Assembly: GCA_900772705.1 (NCBI GenBank)
Contig: CAAGRQ010000089.1
Span: 1 to 14,215 of the forward strand
Length of the DNA: 14,215 bases
Direction of reading: 5' to 3'
Source of the DNA: Clostridia bacterium
Lineage (GTDB): Bacteria > Bacillota > Clostridia > Oscillospirales > Acutalibacteraceae
This document shows positions 1-7,202 of the stretch, piece by piece. Under the pieces are notes generated by a model. That model saw only the letters and a list, made by a program, of their open reading frames with translations, did not search any database and was not told the DNA's origin. The translations under genes and the position numbers were made by a program. The number at the start of each line of letters is the position of its first letter. The stretch's first letter is position 1.

Positions 1-599
1 TAGTTACAAATTGTATCGCAAATCTTTTCCTTGCTTATTTTTGAGGTAGAAAAGCACATAGTGTAGTTACCTGCTCTGCCCCACTTTCCGTCGCCGAGAT
101 AATTATAGTAAGAAGCACGTTCTCTGTCCTTGCGTTCAATCAAACGACGAACACTCTTTGCGTCCTTTGCCTCCTTGGACTCATTATTCTCCATATAGTG
201 AACTATTCTGTCCTCGATATCCGCACCGATAAAAACGGATACAAGATTTATGTCTTCTTTATCCTCAAGAATTTTGTCCGCTCTTCTGCCGACGATTACG
301 CACGAACCCTCTGCCGCCGCACTCTCTATAACTCTGCGCTGAGCCTCGATAACTTTTCCGCTGTTTACGGCGTTATCTATTGCGTACGGGTCCATCATGA
401 TGGAATAAAGAAACGACCTGGTGGGTTGCTCGTCAAACATCTCAAAAATACCCTCGTCTATGCCGAGTTCCTTAGACTTTTCTCTGAGCAAATCGCCGTC
501 ATAATAGTGTACTCCGAGGCGTTCGGAAATCATCTTGCCTATCTCCTTACCGCCCGAGCAAAACTCTCTGCCTAAAGCAATCACAAAATTTTTAGCCAT
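1..599 (-). CDS. Cytidylate kinase-like family protein (3' end cut by window edge)
   Basis: A P-loop kinase-fold protein of the cytidylate-kinase-like group (Pfam Cytidylate_kin2 type). My reading of the minus strand from ATG at 599 starts MAKNFVIALGREFCSGGKEI, which fits the family's N-terminal nucleotide-binding signature (I-x-I-G-R-E-x-x-S-G-G-x-E-I-G), followed by YYDGDLL and an Arg/Lys-rich lid-like stretch (RRLIERKDRERASYY). About 199 codons are visible and the frame is open to base 3, so the gene is near its usual length (roughly 200 residues) and the missing part is probably short. AGGAGG (607-612 reversed) lies 7 bases before the ATG and overlaps the stop of the upstream LOG gene, so the two are probably cotranscribed and translationally coupled. 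The family resembles CMP kinase but the substrate of these stand-alone members is not settled. No other odd features are seen. Confidence 0.85.
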   Translation of the reverse strand, partial: MAKNFVIALGREFCSGGKEIGKMISERLGVHYYDGDLLREKSKELGIDEGIFEMFDEQPTRSFLYSIMMDPYAIDNAVNSGKVIEAQRRVIESAAAEGSCVIVGRRADKILEDKEDINLVSVFIGADIEDRIVHYMENNESKEAKDAKSVRRLIERKDRERASYYNYLGDGKWGRAGNYTMCFSTSKISKEKICDTICN

Positions 600-606
600 A
601 AGATAA

Positions 607-612
607 CCTCCT
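607..612 (-). promoter_or_regulatory. Ribosome binding site AGGAGG overlapping upstream stop codon
   Basis: The minus strand reads AGGAGG here. The stop codon of the LOG-family gene (611-613) lies inside this motif, and the next start (599) follows 7 bases later. This fixes the start of the cytidylate-kinase-like gene and suggests translational coupling. Confidence 0.8.
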
Positions 613-1192
613 ATTTCAAATCGTGAACGGTCATACCGTCCATATCATCGTTTTCTATGTAATCAATCATTTTATCAAATTCGTTTTCGTCAAATACACG
701 GTATAATCTTTCGCAATTCGGCTTAACAAATTCGGTTTCAATGGAATATTTAAGCGTTCCGACAAGTAAATCATAATATCCGTCGATATTATAAATCGCA
801 ATCGGCTTGCGATGCTGTCCGAGTTGTTTTAATGTGAGCACCTCGAAAAGTTCCTCAAAAGTTCCGCAGCCGCCGGGAGTGATAATAAAAGCGTCTGCCA
901 AATTTTCCATAATTCCCTTACGCTCACGCATTGTTTTTGTAACGGTAAGTTCATCGCAATTCCAGTTGACAAACTCGTACAAATCGTTTTTGAAAAACTC
1001 GGGCACAACGCCGTGAATCGTTCCGCCGCCATTCTTAAAGCCACGGGAGGCAGCACCCATCTCACCCGTACTGCCTGCTCCGAAAACGAGAGAATGACCG
1101 TGCTTTGCAAGATATTCACCCATATTCTCAACAGGTTTTATATATTTTTCGTCTATCGTTTTACTCGCCGCACCGAATACACAGATTTTCAT
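611..1192 (-). CDS. LOG-family protein (TIGR00730-type nucleotide 5'-monophosphate phosphoribohydrolase)
   Basis: A Rossmann-fold LOG ('lonely guy') protein of 193 residues, the usual length for the family. It was formerly annotated as lysine decarboxylase. The hallmark PGGxGTxxE motif is intact as PGGCGTFEE at residues 106-114, preceded by MRERK (88-92), the usual position of the catalytic Arg region, and by a Gly-rich FGAGSTGEMGAA segment (38-48). Characterised members cleave nucleoside 5'-monophosphates (cytokinin ribotides, AMP) to base and ribose 5-phosphate. The bacterial substrate here cannot be read from sequence. The start at 1192 has GGAGG about 8 bases upstream. It is cytoplasmic, with no signal peptide. 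It is first in a two-gene minus-strand unit with the cytidylate-kinase-like gene, so a shared nucleotide-metabolism role is possible but inferred. Confidence 0.9.
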   Translation of the reverse strand: MKICVFGAASKTIDEKYIKPVENMGEYLAKHGHSLVFGAGSTGEMGAASRGFKNGGGTIHGVVPEFFKNDLYEFVNWNCDELTVTKTMRERKGIMENLADAFIITPGGCGTFEELFEVLTLKQLGQHRKPIAIYNIDGYYDLLVGTLKYSIETEFVKPNCERLYRVFDENEFDKMIDYIENDDMDGMTVHDLK

Positions 1193-1389
1193 AAATCAGC
1201 CTCCGCAGATACCCGATTGTCATCGGTATTTATACTCCTAGATTATCACGAAAATGCCGCCTCGTAAAGTCTAATGCGGCAAAATTTCTAAAAAGTTAAA
1301 AAATTGTATGGAATAATGAGTTGAAATATATTATAATACATAAAATGTAAGACATAAAAGTATATGCAAGCCGGAGGGGTAATATCAAA
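1193..1389. other. Divergent intergenic region between LOG gene and galT
   Basis: This A/T-rich 197-bp spacer serves two opposed transcription units. It holds a 6-bp inverted repeat, TGCCGC (1255-1260) with GCGGCA (1276-1281), separated by 15 bases. It has only a short T-run on the minus side and is too weak to call a terminator. A minus-strand GATAAT (1242-1247) could be the -10 of the LOG gene, but no good -35 sits 16-18 bases before it. The galT promoter candidate lies at the right-hand end. Confidence 0.5.
1304..1337 (+). promoter_or_regulatory. Candidate promoter of the galT operon
   Basis: TTGTAT (1304-1309) is followed after 17 bases by TATATT (1327-1332). An even better -10, TATAAT, overlaps it at 1332-1337 but then lacks a well-spaced -35. 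Either would start transcription roughly 40-55 bases before galT. A small inverted repeat TACAT-AAA-ATGTA (1337-1349) lies at the downstream edge and could be an operator, or chance in A/T-rich DNA. Confidence 0.5.
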
Positions 1390-2877
1390 ATGAATGTAAA
1401 TTCAGCAGTAAAATCATTGGTTCACTACGCCCAAAAGAACAATATGATTGAAAAAGATGACGAGATATGGGCAATAAACAGTCTTTGCGAAGCACTCGGA
1501 CTCGACAGTTTTGAAGATTGCGAAGCAGAGGACAAACCGCTAGAGGAAATACTCGACTGTATGCTGAATTATGCAGTTGAGAACGGACTGTGCGAGGACA
1601 GCGTTGTTTACAGAGATTTATTCGACACAAAACTTATGGGAATTCTCACGCCGAGACCGAGCAAGGTAAGAGCCGACTTTAATTCTCTTTATGAAAAATC
1701 GCCGGAATTTGCAACGGACTACTACTACAAACTCAGTCAGGACAGCAACTACATTCGCAGATACAGAATAGCAAACGATGTAAAATGGATAACAAAAACG
1801 GAGTACGGCGACATTGACATTACAATAAATCTGTCTAAACCCGAAAAAGACCCGAAAGCCATTGCCGCTGCTCTTAAGATGAAAGCCGCATCATACCCGA
1901 AGTGTCTGCTTTGCAAAGAAAACGAAGGCTATGCCGGCAGAGTAAATCACCCCGCAAGGCAAAACCACCGAATCATACCGATGACTCTCGGCGGCGACGA
2001 CTTCTTTATGCAGTATTCTCCCTATGTTTACTATAATGAGCATTGTATTGTATTTAACGGCGAGCATACCCCGATGAAGATAGACAAAAGCGCATTTGAA
2101 AAACTGCTCGATTTTGTCGAGAAGTTTCCGCATTATTTCATCGGTTCAAATGCAGACCTGCCGATAGTCGGCGGCTCGATACTCACTCACGAACACTTCC
2201 AGGGCGGCAGATACGAATTTGCAATGGCTAAGGCTCCGGTTGAGACAGAACTTAAATTCAACGGTTTTGACGATATAGACGCAGGAATAGTTAAATGGCC
2301 GATGAGCGTAATCAGACTATCCGGTGAAAACAAGCAGAGAATCGTTGAACTGTCGGATAAAATTCTCACCTCTTGGAGAAGTTACACGGACGAGGAGCAG
2401 TTTATCTACTCCGAAACCGACGGCGAACCACACAACACAATCACCCCTATCGCAAGAATGAGAAACGGAAAATTCGAGATGGATTTAGTTCTCAGAAACA
2501 ACATCACCACTAAGGAATGCCCTCTCGGCTTTTACCATCCGCATCCCGAATACCATCATATCAAAAGAGAAAACATCGGCTTAATCGAGGTTATGGGTCT
2601 TGCCGTTCTTCCGAGCAGACTTAAGACCGAAATGGCTGACCTCGCAAAAGCTATGCTGAGCGGCGAGGACATAAGAAATAACGAAAAACTGGCTTCTCAC
2701 TATGAGTGGTCAAAAATGATTAAGGCAAAATACGAGATAAACGAAAAGAACATTGACGACATAATCAAGGAGGAGATAGGAATAGTATTCACCTCCATAC
2801 TTGAGCAATGCGGAGTTTACTCGAGGGACGAATTCGGCAAAAAAGGATTCATCAAATTTGCACAGAGCGTAAAGTAA
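1390..2877 (+). CDS. galT: UDP-glucose--hexose-1-phosphate uridylyltransferase, class II
   Basis: Leloir-pathway enzyme that exchanges UMP between UDP-glucose and galactose 1-phosphate, giving UDP-galactose and glucose 1-phosphate. It is 495 residues, typical of the longer Firmicutes class II GalT. The class II signature is fully present: DLPIVGG at 256-262 running into the active-site HEHFQGG at 267-273, where the central His carries the uridylyl group by family knowledge. A CLLCKENEGYAGR segment (172-184) is also typical of the class. GGAGGGG lies about 10 bases upstream of ATG 1390. It is the first gene of a compact unit with a PHP phosphatase (1 bp downstream) and a GH27 glycosidase, implying that galactose released from glycosides is processed here. 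No galK or galE is in the window, so these must be elsewhere. Confidence 0.96.
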   Translation: MNVNSAVKSLVHYAQKNNMIEKDDEIWAINSLCEALGLDSFEDCEAEDKPLEEILDCMLNYAVENGLCEDSVVYRDLFDTKLMGILTPRPSKVRADFNSLYEKSPEFATDYYYKLSQDSNYIRRYRIANDVKWITKTEYGDIDITINLSKPEKDPKAIAAALKMKAASYPKCLLCKENEGYAGRVNHPARQNHRIIPMTLGGDDFFMQYSPYVYYNEHCIVFNGEHTPMKIDKSAFEKLLDFVEKFPHYFIGSNADLPIVGGSILTHEHFQGGRYEFAMAKAPVETELKFNGFDDIDAGIVKWPMSVIRLSGENKQRIVELSDKILTSWRSYTDEEQFIYSETDGEPHNTITPIARMRNGKFEMDLVLRNNITTKECPLGFYHPHPEYHHIKRENIGLIEVMGLAVLPSRLKTEMADLAKAMLSGEDIRNNEKLASHYEWSKMIKAKYEINEKNIDDIIKEEIGIVFTSILEQCGVYSRDEFGKKGFIKFAQSVK

Positions 2878-2878
2878 T

Positions 2879-3685
2879 ATGTATAATCTTCATTCTCATA
2901 CATACAGATGCCATCACGCAAAAGGCACGGACGAGGAATATGTTTTAAGCGCAATAAAAAACGGCTATACCGAAATGGGGTTTTCCGACCATGCGCCGTA
3001 CATTTTTCCAAAGGGGCACAAAAGCAACTTTCGTATGGACTGCGATGAGGCGCAGGGATATGTAAACAGCGTTCGTGAGTTACAAGAAAAATACAAAGGC
3101 GTAATCGATATAAAACTCGGTTTTGAGGTGGAATACTATCCCGAATTGATAGAAAAAGAACTCGAATTTCTAAAGAGTTTTAGGTACGACTACATTATCC
3201 TCGGTCAGCATTTTACGGATAACGAGTACGAGCCCTACGCAAGATACTCGGGTCACGAAACCGACTCGGTCGCAATTCTCGACAAGTATATATCCCAGGT
3301 TCTTCTCGCCGCAAAAAGCGGTGAATTCACCTACATTGCCCACCCCGATGTAATCAACTTCACGGGCGACAGAGAGATATATCTCAAAAAAATGCGCCGT
3401 ATGGTCACCGAACTTAAAAAAATCGGCATTCCGCTGGAATTTAACTTCTTGGGCTTTACCACAAACAGGCATTACCCGAACCGAGATTTCTGGCAAATCG
3501 TGTCCGAAATCGGAAACGATACGGTAATCGGACTCGACGCCCACAGAATCGAGGCTTACGCCGACAAGGAAAATCTGAAAAGAGCAAACGAATATCTTTC
3601 CTCACTCGGCATAACTCCGCTCAAAAAAGTTAATCTGATAAACTACAAAAAAGAAATAACAACAATAGGTGATGACAATGAGTGA
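2879..3685 (+). CDS. PHP-domain phosphatase (histidinol-phosphatase HisK-like)
   Basis: A metal-dependent PHP-superfamily phosphoesterase of 268 residues, the usual size for HisK-type histidinol-phosphatases. Metal-binding motifs are all visible: HSH at 5-7, H12/H13, E19/E20, SDH at 36-38, E83/E85 in GFEVEYYPE, GQH at 109-111, AHPD, and a late D-A-H in GLDAHRIEAY. By homology it would dephosphorylate L-histidinol phosphate, but no his genes are nearby. It starts one base after the galT stop and its last 8 bases overlap the GH27 gene. No strong ribosome site precedes ATG 2879, so translational coupling to galT is likely. That arrangement suggests a sugar-phosphate or related phosphatase role in galactose use rather than histidine synthesis; this is inference. 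The fold assignment is firm, the substrate is not. Confidence 0.88.
   Translation: MYNLHSHTYRCHHAKGTDEEYVLSAIKNGYTEMGFSDHAPYIFPKGHKSNFRMDCDEAQGYVNSVRELQEKYKGVIDIKLGFEVEYYPELIEKELEFLKSFRYDYIILGQHFTDNEYEPYARYSGHETDSVAILDKYISQVLLAAKSGEFTYIAHPDVINFTGDREIYLKKMRRMVTELKKIGIPLEFNFLGFTTNRHYPNRDFWQIVSEIGNDTVIGLDAHRIEAYADKENLKRANEYLSSLGITPLKKVNLINYKKEITTIGDDNE
3667..3673 (+). promoter_or_regulatory. Ribosome binding site AGGTGAT deciding the GH27 start
   Basis: AGGTGAT matches the 3' part of the full Shine-Dalgarno AAAGGAGGTGAT. It lies 4 bases before ATG 3678, whereas the upstream GTG (3669) and ATG (3672) overlap the motif. This favours 3678 as the true start. Confidence 0.6.
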
Positions 3686-4967
3686 TTTTAAGGACTGGGC
3701 AAAAACTCCGCCGTGCGGCTGGAACAGTTGGGACTGCTTCGGTGCAGGGGTAAACGAGGAACAACTCATCGCAAACGCCGATTATATGGCAAAGCACTTA
3801 AAGCAATACGGCTGGGAATACATTGTCTGCGACATTCAGTGGTACGAGCCTAAAGCATGCAGTAACGATTACAACAACTTCGCCGAACTTTGCTGTGACA
3901 AATACGGCAGACTCATTCCGGCACAAAATCGCTTTCCGAGCAGTAAAGACGGCAAGGGATTTAAGCCGATTGCCGATTACATTCATTCCATCGGACTGAA
4001 ATTCGGAATACACATTATGCGTGGAATACCCCGTCAGGCGGTTCACGCAGACCTGCCGATAAAAGACAGCGAGTACACCGCACGCCAAGTCGCACACCAT
4101 TTCTCCGTATGCTCGTGGAACACGGATATGTACGGAATGAAAAACTGCGACGGTGCTCAAGATTACTATAATTCAATTATAAAAATGTATGCCGACTGGG
4201 GCGTAGATTACATAAAATGTGACGACATAGCAGTTACGGAATTCAGAAAATGGGATAACCCGTACAGTGCAGATTACGAGATAGAAATGCTCAGAAACGC
4301 CATCTACTCCTGCGGCAGAGAGATTGTGTTGTCGCTTTCCCCGGGTCCGGCTCTCAGAGACAAAGCCGAGCACCTAAAAGCAAATGCAAATATGTGGCGA
4401 CTTACAGGCGATTTTTGGGACTTGTGGGAGCACCTTTATGCCATGTTTGATAAGTGCGAAGAATGGCAGGGAGTGAGAGGCGTCGGTTCGTATCCCGACT
4501 GCGATATGCTCCCGATAGGCAGAATATCAAAGCTCTGTTCCTACCACGGAGCACAAAACAGAATGAGCAATTTCACCCACGATGAACATTATACGCTGAT
4601 GACGCTGTGGGGAATCTTCGGCAGTCCGCTGATGATAGGCGGCAATATGCCAGAAAATGACGATTTCACTCTGTCACTGCTTAACAATGCGGAATATATG
4701 AATATGCACCGCACTGTGAAAAACTCTCGTATGCTCAGCCGCAATGAAGAAAACGGCAAAGGTTATATCATTTGGGACGGCGAAAACGAAAACAGCCGAT
4801 TTGTCGCTCTGTTCAACACGGACGAAAAACCGATTACAATTAACACCGCAGAAGAAATCAACATTTTCGTTGACGGCTCATATGACATATGGCAAAAATG
4901 CACCGTAAGCGAAAACAGTATAACCGTTCAGCCGCACGGCGCAAGACTGCTGAAACTCAATAAATAA
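3678..4967 (+). CDS. Glycoside hydrolase family 27-like (clan D) protein, putative alpha-galactosidase with altered active site
   Basis: A retaining clan GH-D glycosidase of 429 residues, no signal peptide, hence cytoplasmic. Seen from the chosen start: PPCGWNSWDCFG near the N terminus (the GH27 opening), nucleophile Asp182 in YIKCDD, candidate acid/base Asp245 in WRLTGD, and PDCDML at about 274-278 matching the family's NDPDML. The C-terminal ~90 residues look like the usual beta-sandwich. Two subsite positions differ from classical alpha-galactosidases: the DDCW motif is DIQW (residues 52-55), and the galactose-recognising Glu/Leu loop reads LSLSPGPA, with Ser221 where human enzyme has Glu203. 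Galactose cleavage is therefore plausible from the galT context but specificity is open (beta-L-arabinopyranoside, GalNAc or another sugar). It overlaps the phosphatase gene by 8 bases. A strong hairpin terminator follows directly. Confidence 0.85.
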   Translation: MSDFKDWAKTPPCGWNSWDCFGAGVNEEQLIANADYMAKHLKQYGWEYIVCDIQWYEPKACSNDYNNFAELCCDKYGRLIPAQNRFPSSKDGKGFKPIADYIHSIGLKFGIHIMRGIPRQAVHADLPIKDSEYTARQVAHHFSVCSWNTDMYGMKNCDGAQDYYNSIIKMYADWGVDYIKCDDIAVTEFRKWDNPYSADYEIEMLRNAIYSCGREIVLSLSPGPALRDKAEHLKANANMWRLTGDFWDLWEHLYAMFDKCEEWQGVRGVGSYPDCDMLPIGRISKLCSYHGAQNRMSNFTHDEHYTLMTLWGIFGSPLMIGGNMPENDDFTLSLLNNAEYMNMHRTVKNSRMLSRNEENGKGYIIWDGENENSRFVALFNTDEKPITINTAEEINIFVDGSYDIWQKCTVSENSITVQPHGARLLKLNK

Positions 4968-4973
4968 AAACAT

Positions 4974-5013
4974 AAGCACCGAAAGGATTTTAAGTTCTTT
5001 TCGGTGCTTTATC
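4974..5013. terminator. Bidirectional rho-independent terminator
   Basis: A 14-bp stem (4974-4987 with 4996-5009, one G-U pair) encloses an 8-base loop. On the plus strand it ends in TTTATCTTTT, and on the minus strand in a TGTTTTTATTT stretch. It sits between two converging genes and probably ends both the galT unit and the dnaD-dnaC unit. Confidence 0.9.
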
Positions 5014-5029
5014 TTTTGCATATTCTGTT

Positions 5030-6001
5030 TTACTTTATATTTCTTATATCGTTTCCGATAAAATAGAACGGAATGTACTCGCCCGTGAGCCTGCTCGTGA
5101 TACGCTTATCATACTTTTTTTCCAAATCTATCATAGAATAATTTGTTGAAATAATCGTAGGCTTACCCGAGAGAATACGGGTATTTATTATGTTATAAAG
5201 GGTTGCAATGCTGTACTGATTGTCTATCTCCGTGCCCAAATCGTCGAGCACAAGCAAATCACAGCCCATAACCTGTGCCTTTGTATAGGTCAAATCATCA
5301 ACCCTGCCGAACTGCTCGCTCTGCAAATCGTCACAGATATTTTGGCTCGTGCCGTAGCAAACATCAAAACCCTTGTTAATTACAACATTCATTACGGCAA
5401 GGCTTAGATGAGTTTTGCCGAGACCCGCTCCACCGAAGAAAAGCAGATTTTTGCTGCGCAGAGAAAAATTCTGTGCGTATTTTCTGCAAGTGTCAAAAAT
5501 CTTTTCCGCTCTCTTTTTGGGTATTATGGCATTTTCCATAGGTTGCTCGCTGTAATAATCGAGCGAAAAATTATCAAATGTACATCTGTCAAGCGGCGCA
5601 AGACGTGACACTTCTTTTCGCATAATATCTTTAAGAAGTTGGCGGTGGCAAGAGCACATTCTGCCGTTTATATAACCTCTGTCCTCGCAAGCCTCGCACA
5701 CAAACTGCGGCTTCATAGCGTTTTCGTCATAGCCGTGAGCCTTTAACAGTCTGCTCCTCTCGTCGATGAGAGCGTGGCTTTTCGCCCTGAGTTCGGCTAT
5801 TTTTTCATCGGTATTTTCCTTATAGAAGAACAGTTTTGAAATCTCCAAGCCGACCTGCGACAGTCCCGCCTGAATTTCGTTAATCTCGGGGATTTCCATA
5901 CGAATCTCGCTTGCTCTCTCATCGGCAAGCATAACGGCGGAATCATGCCGTTTTTCCAAAATACGCTTAGCCTTATTCCTTATTTCCGCTGAGTATGCCA
6001 T
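5030..6001 (-). CDS. dnaC: DnaC/DnaI-like AAA+ helicase loader (ATP-binding protein)
   Basis: AAA+ ATPase of the DnaC/IstB-like group that loads the replicative helicase at origins or restarted forks. Of 323 residues, the first ~95 form a charged, probably helical N-terminal region. A four-Cys zinc-binding motif follows (C102, C105, C116, C118 in CEACEDRGY...MCSCH), as in Firmicutes DnaI. The ATPase core has Walker A GGAGLGKT (190-197), Walker B LLVLDDLG (249-256), a sensor-I-like STN (285-287) and an RITSRL Arg-finger segment (300-305). AAGGAG sits 7 bases before ATG 6001 and overlaps the stop of the DnaD-domain gene, 11 bp upstream, so the two are cotranscribed. An IstB transposition helper is the main alternative, but no transposase is nearby and the DnaD partner argues for replication. 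Confidence 0.92.
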   Translation of the reverse strand: MAYSAEIRNKAKRILEKRHDSAVMLADERASEIRMEIPEINEIQAGLSQVGLEISKLFFYKENTDEKIAELRAKSHALIDERSRLLKAHGYDENAMKPQFVCEACEDRGYINGRMCSCHRQLLKDIMRKEVSRLAPLDRCTFDNFSLDYYSEQPMENAIIPKKRAEKIFDTCRKYAQNFSLRSKNLLFFGGAGLGKTHLSLAVMNVVINKGFDVCYGTSQNICDDLQSEQFGRVDDLTYTKAQVMGCDLLVLDDLGTEIDNQYSIATLYNIINTRILSGKPTIISTNYSMIDLEKKYDKRITSRLTGEYIPFYFIGNDIRNIK

Positions 6002-6012
6002 AGCTCTGCTCC

Positions 6013-7059
6013 TTAAATGTCATAGTTGTCATTAATCATAGCACGACGGTTAATATCGTCAATATCATAGGTTTCGTCAATGGACGGCTTGTTCGTATTC
6101 GCCGTCTTTTTCTCATGCTTTTTGTGTTCATCAGCCACAGCCTGAGGAGTGAATATGCCCTTTTTCTTCCAACTTTTCAGCACGCCGTCAACATATCTAA
6201 GTGTCGGCCTGTCGGTATTTTCTTTCATTATATCGCAGGCAATGGTAATCATGTCCATACCGAAGTCCTCACTCCAGCGTGAAATCATCTCTCTCTGCTT
6301 AATGGTGGGGTTGCGGTGGCGCAGTCCGCTGATTGAAATAATCTCTTTCCAAAGATTGTCCGTTCTCTCTATATCATGGAGTTTTTCCTCGGCGGCGTCC
6401 AGAGTAACAATGCCCTCCTCGCTCCAATTTCTCGCCATAGCGGCAATATAAGCGGTACCGATAGCCTTTCCGCTCTCCTTTTCGTTCTTATAAAACTGCA
6501 AAATCATCAGCACAATATCGCACGGAAGTCCGTAATATGTAACCATATTAACTATAAGTTCCTGCTCCACATGACTGAGCGATTTGCCCATTACCTCCTG
6601 TGCATTGCGAAGAGTAAAAGTCAACTCCTCACTGTCACGGCACATTGATACAATCTCGCTTTGAGTATATGTGGGGACACTCGGTCGCTCCGCCTTAGAA
6701 ACAACAGCCTCAATTTTCTTTTCAATTTCAATAGCGGTTTCCGACTTTTTCTCGCTCTTTTCGTCGGGTTCGCTCTTTTCGCTCTTTTGAGCCACGAGCG
6801 AAACACGAGCCTCGCCGTCACAGGAGAGTATTCCCTCCTCGAGCCAAAATTCCAAAAAATCCACGGCATCATTCTCGGTACAGCCGAGAGTTTTTGAGAT
6901 ATGCTTACTGTCGGCCTGCCCGTCACAAGCCAAAATTATAAGCAACGCCTTTAGTTGATATTCACTTGCAAGTTTCAAATAATCGGTTGCGATAACCTTA
7001 GGCAGAGCAAGCATACCCTGCTCCCACGCCTTACCGAGAGGCAAAAGCCGATACAGCAT
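6013..7059 (-). CDS. DnaD-domain replication initiation protein (DnaB/DnaD-like)
   Basis: Primosomal protein expected to act with the adjacent helicase loader to remodel DNA and load helicase. From ATG 7059 it has 348 residues: an N-terminal winged-helix-like part (about 1-85), a Lys/Glu/Ser-rich linker (about 92-120), then two tandem DnaD C-terminal (DDBH2) domains at about 141-217 and 243-302. Each carries the YxxxhxxxW signature (YIAAMARNW at 204-212, YVDGVLKSW at 289-297). A hydrophilic tail follows. The frame extends upstream to 7116, but a well-formed promoter lies at 7107-7135, so start codons there would sit before the transcript; MLYRLLPLG from 7059 also matches the usual N terminus. 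The ribosome site is weak (AGTGAG). The organisation matches the DnaD-DnaC pairs common in Clostridia. Confidence 0.88.
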   Translation of the reverse strand: MLYRLLPLGKAWEQGMLALPKVIATDYLKLASEYQLKALLIILACDGQADSKHISKTLGCTENDAVDFLEFWLEEGILSCDGEARVSLVAQKSEKSEPDEKSEKKSETAIEIEKKIEAVVSKAERPSVPTYTQSEIVSMCRDSEELTFTLRNAQEVMGKSLSHVEQELIVNMVTYYGLPCDIVLMILQFYKNEKESGKAIGTAYIAAMARNWSEEGIVTLDAAEEKLHDIERTDNLWKEIISISGLRHRNPTIKQREMISRWSEDFGMDMITIACDIMKENTDRPTLRYVDGVLKSWKKKGIFTPQAVADEHKKHEKKTANTNKPSIDETYDIDDINRRAMINDNYDI

Positions 7060-7098
7060 TTTCTCACTTCTTTTCTCACTGTATTTAATCACAAAATA

Positions 7099-7112
7099 TA
7101 CAATATATTGTA
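7099..7112. promoter_or_regulatory. 14-bp perfect palindrome over the dnaD -10 box
   Basis: TACAATATATTGTA is a perfect 14-bp palindrome that fully covers the -10 hexamer and would block RNA polymerase if bound by a repressor. It also offers a TACAAT on the opposite strand. It may be an operator, or an effect of A/T-rich sequence. Confidence 0.35.
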
Positions 7113-7135
7113 CCAAATAGTCACAACTTATTCAA
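7107..7135 (-). promoter_or_regulatory. Promoter of the dnaD-dnaC operon
   Basis: Reading the minus strand, TTGAAT (7130-7135) is followed after exactly 17 bases by TACAAT (7107-7112). Transcription would start near 7100, about 40 bases before ATG 7059. This supports the shorter start of the DnaD-domain gene. Confidence 0.75.
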
Positions 7136-7147
7136 GCACTATATAAA

Positions 7148-7166
7148 GGGTAGCCGCCGGCCACCC
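7148..7166 (-). terminator. Probable terminator of the nitroreductase-GDPD unit
   Basis: A G/C-rich hairpin (GGGT..GCC / GGC..ACCC, 7 of 8 pairs, 3-base loop) stands out in A/T-rich DNA 37 bases past the GDPD stop. On the minus strand it is followed by TTTATAT. The U-run is short, so termination may be partial and some read-through into dnaD is possible. Confidence 0.55.
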
Positions 7167-7202
7167 TCTACAAAATACAAATAATTCGATTTTGAAAATT
7201 CA

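Noticed and set aside
198..575. Plus-strand open frame of 125 codons
   Set aside because: It lies antisense to the cytidylate-kinase-like gene, which has recognisable motifs and an AGGAGG site. The plus frame has neither.
1255..1281. Hairpin TGCCGC/GCGGCA as a terminator
   Set aside because: The stem is only 6 bp with a 15-base loop and no real T-run, and no gene ends next to it.
5030..6001. IstB-type transposition helper
   Set aside because: The zinc motif and the adjacent DnaD-domain gene point to a replication helicase loader. No transposase or terminal inverted repeats are present.
7060..7116. N-terminal extension of the DnaD-domain protein to 7116
   Set aside because: It overlaps the -10 box at 7107-7112 and would precede the transcript start. 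The conserved N terminus begins at 7059.
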